NCBI GenBank assembly: GCA_007120685.1
Contig: SKNG01000124.1
Coordinates: 1 to 15,361, forward strand
DNA length: 15,361 bases
Origin: Paracoccaceae bacterium
GTDB taxonomy: Bacteria > Pseudomonadota > Alphaproteobacteria > Rhodobacterales > Rhodobacteraceae
Direction of reading: 5' to 3'
In this document: positions 7,851 through 14,444 of the stretch, piece after piece
Position numbering within the stretch: the first letter of the stretch is position 1
Layout of the letters: the number at the start of each line of letters is the position of its first letter
Program-made: the position numbers and the translations under genes
Notes under the pieces: generated by a model
Databases searched by the model: none
The model's input: only the letters and a program-made list of their open reading frames with translations
Told to the model about the DNA's origin: nothing

Positions 7851-9083
7851 TCACTGCGTCAGCATCTCCAGCCCGTCCTCGTCGGTTTCGGCATCCCTCC
7901 GGCTGACGATAAGGACGTCATCGATCCCCAGCATGGTCAGCGCGTCGGCCGGTTCGGCCGCCTCGGCCCCGGCGCGGAGCACCTGCAGCACGAAGCCACG
8001 CCCCCTTCCGTCCAGGATCAGCCGGCTCGAGCCCGTGATGTTGACGATCTCCTGTTGCGCGCGCCGTTCAACCTGAAGATTCGCAACACCAAGTCGCGCA
8101 TCGCGCAGTTCGCGCTGGGCCTCCACCACGAAATCGTTCGTCGCCGACGCGATGTCCTGATCAAGCTCGCTCAGCGCCGCGCGGGTCTGGTTGCGCAGGA
8201 TTTCAGACTGCAACAGGCTGGTACGGGCGCGGCTGGCATCGCGGATCAGGGTGTTGACGCGCTCTGCCGTTGCCAGACCGCGATCCCGCAGATCCTGCAG
8301 CGTGGCGCGTTCTTCCTCAAGCTGGTCAAGATACTCCAGTTCCTCGGCGATCCGGGCGTCATGGGCATCGAGTTCGGTAGCGCGCGACCTGCGGATTTCC
8401 TGACTGATCGCGATGCGCGAGGTCAGTTGTTCGGCCCGCGCCTCGAACAGGGCGCGCTCGCGGCTGACGACATCGGCGGGGGCATCGGGCAGGCGGCGGT
8501 CGAAATCGACGTCCGGCCACTCCGCTGCGCGCCCGATTTCGGCCTCCAGTCGGTCAATCCTGACCTGCAGCGCCGACAGCGTGTCCATGGCCTGCGCCAC
8601 GCTCTGTTCCGCGCGCACGCCGGTGACGGCGATAGACCAGTCGTCGTCATCGCGCCGGTCCCGGCGGGTGCCCCCGGCCAGGGCGATCAACTGGATGGCC
8701 CGCAGGCCTTCACTATGCGCATAGGCGCCGGGGGTTGCAACATTGCCTGTCACATACACGACCCGCTCGGTAAGCAATTGCACGGCCACCGACGGCTCTA
8801 CAAAGATCCGGCCGACCGTGCGGCGCAGGTCTTCCTCCAGCGCCCGCAGATCGCGCCCCGCCGCAGAGATCAGTCCGAAGCCAGGCAGTGAAATCGCGCC
8901 ATCGTCACCCACGCGAAACTCGCCCGAGGCGGCCGCGCTTTCGGCGATGACGATATCCACCCGGTCGCCCACGCGTAGCGTCTGGCTGGCCGCCGGCGAC
9001 GCAAGGAAGAGGCCAAGCATCATCAACGCCGCCAGCCAGTTCAGCCCCTTGCCAGGGGCGATCGCGATGATCGGCAGCGTCAC
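7851..9083 (-). CDS. ExoF/Wza-like polysaccharide export protein (Poly_export + SLBB + coiled coil)
   Basis: This 410-aa exported protein of the polysaccharide export (COG1596) family is closest in architecture to rhizobial ExoF. A signal peptide spans about 12-33 (cleavage near AAS-QT) and lacks a lipobox Cys, unlike Wza. The Poly_export domain (34-103) starts LRVGDRVDIVI, and the SLBB domain (about 107-140) reads VYVTGNVATPGAYAHSEGLRAIQLIALAGG. A long Glu/Arg/Ala-rich helical coiled coil covers about 158-348. The C-terminal segment ends with GIDDVLIVSRR, a second export-domain-like strand. The family helps form the periplasmic/outer-membrane conduit for EPS. The GTG start at 9083 is supported by AAGGAGG 9 bases upstream. 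A candidate promoter lies at 9246-9274. Confidence 0.85.
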   Translation of the reverse strand: MTLPIIAIAPGKGLNWLAALMMLGLFLASPAASQTLRVGDRVDIVIAESAAASGEFRVGDDGAISLPGFGLISAAGRDLRALEEDLRRTVGRIFVEPSVAVQLLTERVVYVTGNVATPGAYAHSEGLRAIQLIALAGGTRRDRRDDDDWSIAVTGVRAEQSVAQAMDTLSALQVRIDRLEAEIGRAAEWPDVDFDRRLPDAPADVVSRERALFEARAEQLTSRIAISQEIRRSRATELDAHDARIAEELEYLDQLEEERATLQDLRDRGLATAERVNTLIRDASRARTSLLQSEILRNQTRAALSELDQDIASATNDFVVEAQRELRDARLGVANLQVERRAQQEIVNITGSSRLILDGRGRGFVLQVLRAGAEAAEPADALTMLGIDDVLIVSRRDAETDEDGLEMLTQ

Positions 9084-9092
9084 GTTTCGGTC

Positions 9093-9099
9093 CCTCCTT
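9093..9099 (-). promoter_or_regulatory. Ribosome-binding site fixing a GTG start for the exoF-like gene
   Basis: AAGGAGG on the - strand, 9 bases before GTG 9083, is a near-perfect Shine-Dalgarno sequence. It settles the otherwise non-ATG start. Confidence 0.8.
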
Positions 9100-9245
9100 G
9101 AGTCCGTCAGATATGTCTGTCCGCCCGAACGCGCACCCGGCTGTCATGTCAGTCCTGATCGTCGCGTCGGCCATGCCCGGGCCCGCCGGTCGTTTTCAGA
9201 GCCGCCATGCCATCGCTGGAATTTTTCGCGGGCATAACTGCGAAA

Positions 9246-9274
9246 ACGATACAGCCGGTCACGGGCTGATTCAA
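9246..9274 (-). promoter_or_regulatory. Candidate sigma-70-type promoter of the exoF-like gene
   Basis: On the - strand TTGAAT (9274-9269) and TATCGT (9251-9246) are separated by exactly 17 bases. Each matches the consensus at four of six positions, including the most conserved TTG and TA...T bases. Transcription would start near 9239, giving a leader of about 155 bases before GTG 9083. Confidence 0.4.
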
Positions 9275-9367
9275 CCTCGCCGCAAAGCCCGCAGCCGGTA
9301 ACCGGATCGGCTGCGTTTCGTGTTGGCCGAACGCGCGCAGGCCGCCACGCCCCGGGTGCCGATCGCG

Positions 9368-9386
9368 GCCTGCGCTGTTCGCAGGC
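9368..9386. repeat. Perfect 7-bp inverted repeat (hairpin)
   Basis: GCCTGCG (9368-9374) and CGCAGGC (9380-9386) flank the five-base loop CTGTT. Neither strand has a T run after it, so it is not a classical terminator. It lies mid-way in the divergent intergenic region and could be a protein-binding dyad or an RNA element. Confidence 0.4.
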
Positions 9387-9534
9387 GTCTTCGCCGCCGC
9401 GCTTGGCTCTCATGGCATGGCGCCATCCCGCCCACAGCCCGGCGCGGCGATGGCGGCGTGTCTCGCCGGCGCGACGCCCGGCACGCTCCGCCCCGGCGGC
9501 GGGTCTTTTCCGACCTGCTACCGCATCAGGCCCC

Positions 9535-9548
9535 TGCCGGCGCCGGCA
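9535..9548. repeat. 14-bp perfect palindrome
   Basis: TGCCGGCGCCGGCA is fully self-complementary and lies 157 bases before the solute-binding-protein start. In such GC-rich DNA a GCCGGC-type palindrome can arise by chance, but its position fits an operator for the downstream transporter operon. Confidence 0.35.
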
Positions 9549-9704
9549 CAGCATGAGCGCGGCAAAATAGCAGACGCTCGGATATGGCGCCCAACCCCTG
9601 GGAATGCGTTGCCGGGCCTGGCTTGCCATACTCTCCATCCTCAGCCGGCCAGCTGTGATGTTCAGGTCCGCCGTGCTGAAGACGGGTAATCTAGGGAGGG
9701 CAAT

Positions 9705-10964
9705 ATGAAAAAGCAGCTATTGGCGACGGTATCGGCACTGACACTGGTTGTGCCGGGGCTGGCGCTGGCCGAAGACCCGATCCGGATCGGCGTTCTTGTG
9801 GCGTTGGAAGGGGCGTTCGCGGCCGGTGGTTCGGACGGGGTGCGCAACGTCGAGCTTGCGCTGGCGCAGCGCGACAACATGGCCGGTGGCCGGCCCGTCG
9901 AGATCGTGGTGGCCGCTACCGATACCACGCCCGACACCGTGGTCCGGCAGGCCCGCCGGCTGATCGACCAGGACGAGGTCGATTTCATCATCGGCCCGTT
10001 GTCAGGCGGCGAGGGGATCGCGATGCGCGATTTCGCCAAGACCGTGCCCGAGATGACCTTCATCAACGGCATCGCCGGCTCGCAGGAAATGACCTGGGTA
10101 GACCCGGCCGACAACTTCTTCCGGTTCAACCTTGACGGCGCCCAGTGGGGCCAGGGCAGCGGCAGATTCGCCGTCGATGAGCGGGGCTGGACCACTGTGG
10201 CCAGCGTCGCCGCCGACTATGCCTTCGGCTACACCAACTTCCTGGGCTTCGCGGTCGATTTCTGCAGCGCCGGGGGCGACATCGTCGAGCGCTACTGGGT
10301 GCCGCTGGGCAGTGCGGACTTCGGCGGGGTGATCGCGCAGCTGCCCGATGACGTGGACGCGATCTATCTGGGCCTGGGCGGCACCGATGCGATCAACTTC
10401 CTCAACCAGATGCAGCAGGCCGGGGCGGAGTTCAACATCATCGGCGGCACCATCATGGCCGATGCCACCGTGCTGGCCGCGCGCGGCCGGGTCACCGACG
10501 CGCTGGAAGGCACGATCACCTCGGGCGCCTTCTCGAACGACAACCCGGATCCGGCCTGGCAGGACTATGTCACGGCCTATCGGGAAGCCTTCCCCGAGGA
10601 TGAGCGCTTCGAGTATCCGTCGCTGTTCGGGGTCGGCTATTATGTGTCCACGCTGGCGGCGCTGGAGGCGCTGGACAGGGTCGATGGCGATCTGTCGAAC
10701 GGGCAGGCCGCCTTCATGGAGATGCTGGCCACGATGACGCTGGAGACACCGCTCGGCCCGGTCACGCTGAACGAGAACCGCCAGGCGACCGGCTCGGTCT
10801 TCGTCAACGAGGTGATCCGCAACGACGACGGCACCCTGGCAAACGTGTTCCGCGCCCGCGTCGACGACGTCAACCAGACCCTGGGCATGGACCCCGATGC
10901 GTTCCGGGCGATGGGCGCGCCCTCGCGCACCACGCCGGACTGCGACGCGCTGGCCGGCCGCTGA
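9705..10964 (+). CDS. Periplasmic solute-binding protein of a Liv/amide/aromatic-type ABC transporter
   Basis: This 419-aa protein is of the Peripla_BP_6 (LivJ/LivK-like, type I periplasmic binding) fold. A Sec signal peptide (1-22, KK then a hydrophobic core ending ALA before ED) precedes the first domain strand IRIGVLVALEGAFAAGG (26-42). The hinge/ligand region includes VDFIIGPLSGGEGIAMRDF (92-110) and TFINGIAGSQ. There is no lipobox Cys, so it should be soluble in the periplasm and deliver its ligand to the LivH/LivM permeases encoded downstream. Relatives bind branched-chain amino acids, urea/amides or aromatic acids; the ligand cannot be read from sequence. AGGGAGGG (9693-9700) lies 4 bases before the ATG, a strong ribosome-binding site. 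A strong hairpin follows the gene, which may favour higher expression than the permeases. Confidence 0.88.
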   Translation: MKKQLLATVSALTLVVPGLALAEDPIRIGVLVALEGAFAAGGSDGVRNVELALAQRDNMAGGRPVEIVVAATDTTPDTVVRQARRLIDQDEVDFIIGPLSGGEGIAMRDFAKTVPEMTFINGIAGSQEMTWVDPADNFFRFNLDGAQWGQGSGRFAVDERGWTTVASVAADYAFGYTNFLGFAVDFCSAGGDIVERYWVPLGSADFGGVIAQLPDDVDAIYLGLGGTDAINFLNQMQQAGAEFNIIGGTIMADATVLAARGRVTDALEGTITSGAFSNDNPDPAWQDYVTAYREAFPEDERFEYPSLFGVGYYVSTLAALEALDRVDGDLSNGQAAFMEMLATMTLETPLGPVTLNENRQATGSVFVNEVIRNDDGTLANVFRARVDDVNQTLGMDPDAFRAMGAPSRTTPDCDALAGR

Positions 10965-10996
10965 CCGCTTAGCCGGTCACGGCCTGCAGGCCAGGC

Positions 10997-11025
10997 GCCC
11001 GGTCCGTGCGCGGCACGGGCCGGGC
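10997..11025 (+). terminator. Strong 13-bp hairpin behind the solute-binding-protein gene (attenuating or 3'-end stabilising)
   Basis: GCCCGGTCCGTGC (10997-11009) and GCACGGGCCGGGC (11013-11025) pair over 13 positions with a single G-U wobble and the three-base loop GCG. A 12-bp palindrome GGCCTGCAGGCC (10981-10992) sits just upstream. No T run follows, so it is not a complete intrinsic terminator. Hairpins between a binding-protein gene and its permease genes often protect the upstream mRNA or reduce read-through; that role is inferred. Confidence 0.5.
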
Positions 11026-11151
11026 CGCGCGCCCGCGCCGCAGGGTGTGGGCATCCTGTTCGAACCCAGCCTTGGGGGCGGCCGCCACAGGCCGTCTGAC
11101 ACGCCGGGCTCGCCTCCGGTGTCGACGCAGCGTTCGCCGGAGCCGGCCGCC

Positions 11152-12237
11152 ATGTCCCTTATCCGCTATCTCACACGCATCCATTTCGCCGAGCGCGCGA
11201 TGGAAGACGTGCTGCCGGAAGAACTGCGGGCGCGCGGTCTCTCGGCGCCTCTGATCCTTGCGGACGAGGATGCCGGAATGGCGCTGCCACGCCTGCTGGA
11301 CTGTCTACCACCCCGCGCCCGGCCAACAGTCATCACACTCGGGCCAGAGCCGGGGGGCGAGGCGGCGGAATGCCTGGAACCCGGCACCCATGACCTGGTG
11401 ATCGGGCTGGGTGGCGCCACTGCCATCGGCCTGGCCCGGCTGGCCCGGCCGGCCGAGACAGCGCCGCTCGCCAAGGCGCGGATGGGCGAGCCCGCGCGGA
11501 TGCCGCGCATGGCCATTCCGACACTCCCGGGTTGCCTGGGTGTGGGTCCCGTGACGCAGCCCGCCGGTGGCCATGGCGGGACCGGGACGGCAGGCGAAAC
11601 CCAGGCCCCGGTGCCCTGCGTCGTCTTCTGCGACCCCTGGCTGATGCAGCACGCCCCGCCAGCGCGCCTGGCGGTCACGGGTATGGACGCGCTGGTCCAT
11701 TGCCTGGAGGCGCTGCTGTCAACGGTCTGGAACCCGCCCGCTGACGGCATGGCCTTCGACGGTCTGCGCCGGGCCGGCATCTGGCTGGAGCGGCTATGCC
11801 AGGATCCGCGCGACCCCGACGCAAGACGCGAGGTGATGGCCGCCGCGCTGAACGGCGCGCTGGCGGCGCAGAAGGGTCTGGGGGCGCTCCACGCGCTGGC
11901 CCATGCCGCCGAGCGCCTGAAGGTCGGCGCCGAGCCGCATGGCAGCCTGCACGCGGCGGTCATCGGTCCGGTGCTGGCCTTCAACAGCCCGGCGGTGCCC
12001 GATCGGATCGCGCGCGCGGCAGAGGCGTTGCAACTGCCGGCGCCCGCGGCGCTCGCTGCACATCTGGGCGCCCTGGGCCAGCGGCTGGGGCTGGCGCCGG
12101 ATCTGGGCCATCTGGGGCTGGCGCCGGCCGGCAGGGAGCGGTGGGCCACGGCGGCTGCCGAAGCCCCGGCAAACCGCAGCAACCCCCGTCTGGCCAGCGC
12201 CGCCGATTACCGCGCGATGATCGAGGCGGCGTTGTGA
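11152..12237 (+). CDS. Divergent iron-containing alcohol dehydrogenase-like protein
   Basis: This 361-aa protein resembles group III (iron-containing) alcohol dehydrogenases and maleylacetate reductases. The N-terminal strand pattern is IHFAERAMEDVLPEELRARG (10-29). The C-terminal helical domain keeps the expected metal ligands: D179 and H183 in GMDALVHCLEA, H247 (with H251) in LHALAHA, and H263 in EPHG. The H247-H263 spacing is 16, against 14 in FucO. The dinucleotide-binding part is unusual: GLGGATAIGLA (85-95) replaces GGGSxxD, and PTLPGCLGVGPVT (123-135) replaces the AGTGSE loop, followed by a Gly-rich stretch (139-149). It may be an active enzyme on an unusual substrate, a maleylacetate-reductase relative or a degenerate copy. 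ATG 11152 has GGAG about 9 bases upstream; open frame before it looks non-coding. It lies inside a transporter gene string, suggesting catabolism of the imported solute. Confidence 0.72.
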   Translation: MSLIRYLTRIHFAERAMEDVLPEELRARGLSAPLILADEDAGMALPRLLDCLPPRARPTVITLGPEPGGEAAECLEPGTHDLVIGLGGATAIGLARLARPAETAPLAKARMGEPARMPRMAIPTLPGCLGVGPVTQPAGGHGGTGTAGETQAPVPCVVFCDPWLMQHAPPARLAVTGMDALVHCLEALLSTVWNPPADGMAFDGLRRAGIWLERLCQDPRDPDARREVMAAALNGALAAQKGLGALHALAHAAERLKVGAEPHGSLHAAVIGPVLAFNSPAVPDRIARAAEALQLPAPAALAAHLGALGQRLGLAPDLGHLGLAPAGRERWATAAAEAPANRSNPRLASAADYRAMIEAAL

Positions 12238-12247
12238 CTTGGCCGGG

Positions 12248-12312
12248 GCCGGCGGATCTGCCTGGCGATTGCCTGTCGGCGACCGCCGGCACACGCCATG
12301 ATCCCGCGATCA
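12248..12312. promoter_or_regulatory. Two dyads in the leader of the AraC-family gene
   Basis: GCCGGCGG (12248-12255) and CCGCCGGC (12283-12290) form a perfect 8-bp inverted repeat with a 27-base spacer, starting 11 bases after the dehydrogenase-like stop. TGATC (12299-12303) and GATCA (12308-12312) form a 5-bp dyad around CCGC. The first could be a weak 3'-end hairpin and the second an operator upstream of the regulator gene at 12386. No T run and no strong promoter are seen; a poor TTCCCC-17-TACCCT pair lies at 12317-12345. Confidence 0.3.
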
Positions 12313-12385
12313 GGGGTTCCCCGAAGCCGCGAATCACCCTACCCTCGCGTAAGGATTGCATCTGCAGGATGCGGGAGGGAGGAGC

Positions 12386-13219
12386 ATGAGTTTTCCGGTG
12401 GCTGTCTGCCACGGCGTCTTCGGGCGTGTTTGTCTGTTTTCGGTTGACCGGCCCATGGTTCCCCACGCTCATCGTGAGGGGCACCTGATCTTTCACGTCG
12501 AAGGGCCGCCCGGTGAGCTGGTGGTCGAAGGACAGGTCTGGCCCGTCTCGCCGGGGCAGGCGGTGGCGGTCAGCCCATGGCAGACCCATCTCTACCGCCC
12601 CCGCGTCGCCGGCTTGCCGGTGACGACGCTGGTTCTTTACATCCGCCCGGCCTGGTTTCTGGAACACGCCCGCAGCGCCACCGCCTCGCTCAGCTTCGGC
12701 CGGGTGGGGATCGAGGTGACGGACGCGCTGCAGCGCCTGGTCTTCCTGACCACCCATTTCATGCTCAACCCCGACCACGACGACTGCGACATGGACGAGC
12801 GTCTGTCGATCCTGACCCAGGCGGCCTTCGACCAGTCCTGGCAGTGGACCGCGAGCGACGGCTGCCTGTCGCCGAGCGGTCCCACGCGGCGGGATTACCG
12901 CATCCGCAAGGCGCTGCACCTGCTACAGGAGGGCGCGGGCGAAATCGGTGAACTGGACGACGTGGCCCGCGCGGTGGGCCTGTCGCGGCCGCATTTCTAC
13001 AAGCTGTTCCGCGATCAGGTCGGCGTGACACCGAAGCTGTATCTGAACACCCTGCTGATGGAACGCGCCATCGACCTGCTGGCCGACGGGGCCAACCCGG
13101 TGGCCGATATCGGCTTCGACCTGGGGTTTTCCAGCCAGGCCAGCTTCTCGCGCTTCTTCATCGGCAACGGCGTGGTCGCGCCCAGCGCATACCGGCGTAG
13201 CGTGCAGTCGCCGCTCTGA
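12386..13219 (+). CDS. AraC-family transcriptional regulator
   Basis: This 277-aa regulator has an N-terminal cupin-type AraC_binding sensor domain (about 15-95: PHAHREGHLIFHVEG at 26-40, then a VSPGQAVAVSPWQTH turn) and a C-terminal AraC-type double helix-turn-helix domain (about 170-272). The first HTH lies near ELDDVARAVGLSRPHFYKLFRDQVGVTP (189-216) and the second near VADIGFDLGFSSQASFSRFF (239-258), with the family's usual Pro/Y-R end. It most likely senses a small molecule and controls this transporter/dehydrogenase locus; the effector is unknown. The ATG at 12386 is preferred because the purine run GGGAGGGAGGAG (12373-12384) lies immediately upstream; a TTG at 12356 is in frame but inferior. 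It is co-directional with both flanking genes, with gaps of 148 and 210 bases. Confidence 0.88.
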   Translation: MSFPVAVCHGVFGRVCLFSVDRPMVPHAHREGHLIFHVEGPPGELVVEGQVWPVSPGQAVAVSPWQTHLYRPRVAGLPVTTLVLYIRPAWFLEHARSATASLSFGRVGIEVTDALQRLVFLTTHFMLNPDHDDCDMDERLSILTQAAFDQSWQWTASDGCLSPSGPTRRDYRIRKALHLLQEGAGEIGELDDVARAVGLSRPHFYKLFRDQVGVTPKLYLNTLLMERAIDLLADGANPVADIGFDLGFSSQASFSRFFIGNGVVAPSAYRRSVQSPL

Positions 13220-13224
13220 ACCCC

Positions 13225-13241
13225 GCCTCGGGCAGCGAGGC
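13225..13241 (+). terminator. Candidate hairpin after the AraC-family gene
   Basis: GCCTCG (13225-13230) and CGAGGC (13236-13241) pair perfectly around GGCAG, beginning five bases after the stop. CCCCG before it and CGGGG further on could extend the fold with a bulge. No T run follows, so it may be an RNA-processing or Rho-related element rather than an intrinsic terminator. Confidence 0.3.
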
Positions 13242-13429
13242 AGTGCGGCGCGGGGCCAGGCAGGACTGCCCGGGCGCATTTAGCGACCGTCGGCACAAGG
13301 ATCAGACAATCGGGTATGCCGCCGGCGGGTGCTGCGCGTTAGCTTTCGCAACAAGCCGCCGGTCCGCATGGGCCGGGAAGCGGCATGACATGTCCGGCAG
13401 CAAGCCGGCAGATACGACAGGGGGCTAGG

Positions 13430-14443
13430 GTGCAGGCAGTCCTGCGGCGACATCCGGTGTGGTCGATTGTGGTGCTGCTGGTGCTGGCAGTATTCCTGTG
13501 GCTGGTGCTGACGCCATGGACCCCGGGCATGGAAGCCGTGATGGGGCGCAAGCGGGTGTTCCTTAACGCCGTCTTCGGGGGCATCACGCTGGGGGCGCTT
13601 TATTTCCTGGTCGCCGCCGGTTTCACCCTGATCTTCGGGCTGATGCGCAACGTCAACCTGGCGCATGGCTCGCTTTATCTGCTGGGCGGCTACCTGGGCT
13701 TCGAGATCTCCGAGCGCACCGGATCCTGGCTGCTTGCCTTCCCGGCGGTGTTCGTGATCGTCGCCGTTCTGGGGATGATCCTGCAGAATCAGGTCTTTCG
13801 CCGGATGGAGGGCGAGGAACTGCGCCAGACCATGGTCACCATCGGCCTGTCGGTGGTGCTGGCGGACCTGATGCTGTGGTACTGGGGCGGGCAGAGCTAC
13901 ACCATCCAGACACCGGACTGGCTGTCAGGGCCGGTCGAGCTGCCGATCGTCGCCGGCACCAACCGCGCGGGCGAGACGGTCTATCTGCGCTATCCGCAGG
14001 TGCGCATCGCCATCCTGATCGCGGCCATCGCGATCGGCGTGCTGATGTGGCTGATCCTGAACAAGTCCCGCCTGGGAATGCTGATCCGCGCCGGGGTGGA
14101 CGACCGCGACATCCTGGCGGCCTCGGGCGTGCGTATCCAGTGGGTGTTCCTGGCGGTCTTTGCCTTCGGGGCAGGGCTGGCGGGCATGGGCGGCATCATC
14201 GGCGGCACCTTCCTGTCGCTGACCCCGGGCGAGGATACGCGCTTCCTTCTGGCCAGCCTGGTGGTGGTGATTGTCGGCGGCATGGGCTCGATCCCGGGCG
14301 CAGCCATCGGCGCGGTGCTGATCGGGTTGTCGGAACAACTGGGCCTGGTCTACGCGCCCACCTATTCGGTGGTCTTCACCTTCCTGATCCTGGCCGCCGT
14401 GCTGGCCTTCCGGCCGCAGGGCCTGATGGGCAGGACACGCTGA
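13430..14443 (+). CDS. Branched-chain amino acid-type ABC transporter permease (LivH family)
   Basis: This 337-aa inner-membrane permease of the LivH/BPD_transp_2 family has an N-terminal hydrophobic segment (about 10-30), the conserved TLIFGLMRNVNLAHGSLYLLGGY region (66-88) and a C-terminal block LLASLVVVIVGGMGSIPGAAIGAVLIG typical of the family. It forms the transmembrane channel with the LivM-like protein encoded next. GTG 13430 is proposed as the start: AGGGGG (13419-13424) lies 5 bases upstream and the hydrophobic segment follows at once. An in-frame ATG at 13385 would add 15 residues using codons rare in this genome (ACA, TGT, ATA, CGA, AGG), which argues against it. Its stop is one base from the next start. 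Confidence 0.9.
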   Translation: MQAVLRRHPVWSIVVLLVLAVFLWLVLTPWTPGMEAVMGRKRVFLNAVFGGITLGALYFLVAAGFTLIFGLMRNVNLAHGSLYLLGGYLGFEISERTGSWLLAFPAVFVIVAVLGMILQNQVFRRMEGEELRQTMVTIGLSVVLADLMLWYWGGQSYTIQTPDWLSGPVELPIVAGTNRAGETVYLRYPQVRIAILIAAIAIGVLMWLILNKSRLGMLIRAGVDDRDILAASGVRIQWVFLAVFAFGAGLAGMGGIIGGTFLSLTPGEDTRFLLASLVVVIVGGMGSIPGAAIGAVLIGLSEQLGLVYAPTYSVVFTFLILAAVLAFRPQGLMGRTR

Positions 14444-14444
14444 C

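Larger units (their letters stand above)
9084..9704. other. 621-base divergent intergenic region
   Basis: No convincing gene lies here. A 164-residue open frame on the - strand (9638-9144) is rich in Arg, Ala and Gly with no domain pattern, and looks like a GC-driven artefact. The region carries a promoter-like pair on the - strand (9246-9274), the hairpin 9368-9386, a 10-bp palindrome ATGGCGCCAT (9417-9426), a 14-bp palindrome (9535-9548), and CCGGT/ACCGG around one base at 9295-9305. A short regulatory RNA or operators cannot be excluded. No good -35/-10 pair was found for the + strand solute-binding-protein gene. Confidence 0.5.

Noticed and set aside
7806..8891. 361-residue + strand open frame opposite the exoF-like gene
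   Set aside because: The opposite strand has a signal peptide, Poly_export, SLBB and a coiled coil plus an ideal ribosome-binding site. The + frame has no recognisable domain.
9144..9638. 164-residue - strand open frame in the intergenic region
   Set aside because: It is Arg/Ala/Gly-rich with no domain, no convincing ribosome-binding site, and it overlaps the candidate exoF-like promoter.
11166..12182. 338-residue - strand open frame opposite the dehydrogenase-like gene
   Set aside because: Because the dehydrogenase-like protein is divergent, I considered this frame instead. It is Ser/Ala/Arg-rich low-complexity sequence with no motif, whereas the + frame keeps all four metal ligands.
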